A stretch of 33,673 nucleotides of DNA from an uncultured Lachnospiraceae bacterium (GTDB lineage: Bacteria > Bacillota > Clostridia > Lachnospirales > Lachnospiraceae). The translations under genes and the position numbers were made by a program. The stretch spans positions 1 through 33,673 of the forward strand of contig CATNCF010000032.1 of NCBI GenBank assembly GCA_950097145.1. The letters are read 5' to 3'. Under the pieces are notes generated by a model that saw only the letters and a list, made by a program, of their open reading frames with translations, ran no database searches and had not been told where the DNA came from. Shown here piece by piece: positions 33,413-33,673 of the stretch (position 1 is its first letter; every line of letters starts with the position of its first letter).

Positions 33413-33456
33413 ATTATGGCAAGAAAGGAATATGAGCGCAGGAGCCGGGAGCAGAG

Positions 33457-33538
33457 CCGTAGTTATTATGAGAATATCCGTAGTAACTACGGGAGATATG
33501 GCGGCGGTAGTTATTGCGGTACTGCCGCCAGTAACTAC
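33457..33538 (+). ncRNA. structured leader with four alternating GTAGTTA motifs
   Basis: GTAGTTA at 33459-33465 and 33508-33514 alternates with its complement TAACTAC at 33484-33490 and 33532-33538. Starts are spaced 25, 24 and 24 nt. The first pair extends to CCGTAGTTA/TAACTACGG (9 bp, 18-nt loop). In the second half GGCGGC at 33500-33505 can pair with GCCGCC at 33524-33529. Any neighbouring pair of motifs can form a hairpin, so mutually exclusive folds are possible. A 70-codon frame runs through it but has no ribosome site. Regulatory RNA function is inferred. Confidence 0.45.
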
Positions 33539-33566
33539 AATGAAGCGGTGATGCCCTATGAGTATA

Positions 33567-33638
33567 ATGGAAGTTCTTACATTATTACTTGTATTGTTTG
33601 CGGCTCTGTCTTACATAGACAATCATAAAAAGAAATAA
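33567..33638 (+). CDS. 23-residue membrane peptide, possible type I toxin
   Basis: A tiny frame starting MEVLTLLLVLFAALSYIDN and ending in a Lys run: one hydrophobic segment of about 13 residues with a short basic, polar tail. This is the build of Firmicute holin-like type I toxins and of small membrane peptides. Its stop at 33636-33638 lies in the upstream arm of the terminator, as usual for such compact transcripts. The structured alternating-motif leader lies directly upstream. The ribosome site is weak, which type I toxins often show. No antisense promoter could be established. Toxicity is inference. Confidence 0.4.
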   Translation: MEVLTLLLVLFAALSYIDNHKKK

Positions 33639-33673
33639 GCATCCCTACCGCCCAAGTTTGGATGCTTATTTCT
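33631..33673 (+). terminator. intrinsic terminator at the window end
   Basis: AGAAATAAGCATCC at 33631-33644 pairs perfectly (14 bp) with GGATGCTTATTTCT at 33660-33673. The T-rich right arm acts as the U-tract; the sequence beyond is not visible. Confidence 0.8.

Noticed and set aside
33416..33628. 70-codon frame rich in Tyr, Arg and Gly
   Set aside because: No ribosome site; its repetitive protein text is a by-product of the alternating GTAGTTA motifs.

Overview
The window reads as chromosomal DNA of a Clostridia-class Firmicute, most probably a gut Lachnospiraceae. The grounds are strong Shine-Dalgarno sites (AGGAGG), many intrinsic terminators, moderate GC, and a gene set typical of that family: DUF6034-like lipoprotein, split ThrE-type exporter, O-antigen-ligase-like protein next to a small alarmone synthetase, type Ic aminotransferase, NodB deacetylase, hybrid kinase paired with a solute-binding lipoprotein, and lrgAB. 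There is no rRNA, tRNA or CRISPR array. I cannot name the genus.

Layout. (1) 1-3925: a small secreted protein whose start codon lies inside a predicted leader hairpin, then a tightly packed operon of lipoprotein, two membrane proteins and an ABC ATPase. (2) 4033-7850: a worn region with an unknown gene, a zinc-ribbon gene, a nitroreductase remnant, a frameshifted XRE-cupin regulator followed by a YbaK-like deacylase, an ArdC remnant plus a 59-residue gene of probable mobile-element origin, and a decayed transposase. (3) 7883-14414: clpB behind a CIRCE-like element, a NodB deacetylase, rarA and a type Ic aminotransferase. (4) 14527-18634: two tandem copies of a 58-bp structured repeat form nearly the whole leader of a small (p)ppGpp synthetase gene, followed by a truncated metallo-beta-lactamase-fold gene, an O-antigen-ligase-like protein and a two-gene ThrE-type exporter. 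(5) 18740-24330: a GH13 enzyme on the minus strand, then a hybrid histidine kinase overlapping an orphan solute-binding lipoprotein. (6) 24384-28515: proC, then lrgA-lrgB-FadR-type regulator with a perfect operator at its promoter, a DUF2935 gene and a multicopper-oxidase remnant. (7) 28688-33673: a second rarA, a lone crotonase, a 162-bp MITE-like palindrome, an XRE regulator, a class II Fic protein, and at the right edge a structured leader with four evenly spaced alternating inverted motifs before a 23-residue membrane peptide.

How the genes work together. Several clusters look like self-contained sensing modules: lipoprotein plus ABC transporter, binding protein plus hybrid kinase, and LrgAB plus its own GntR regulator. 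Stress functions recur (ClpB, two RarA paralogues, alarmone synthetase, Fic). The least explained signals are RNA-level: the start-codon hairpin at 22-95, the tandem repeats at 14539-14664 and the alternating motif array at 33457-33538.
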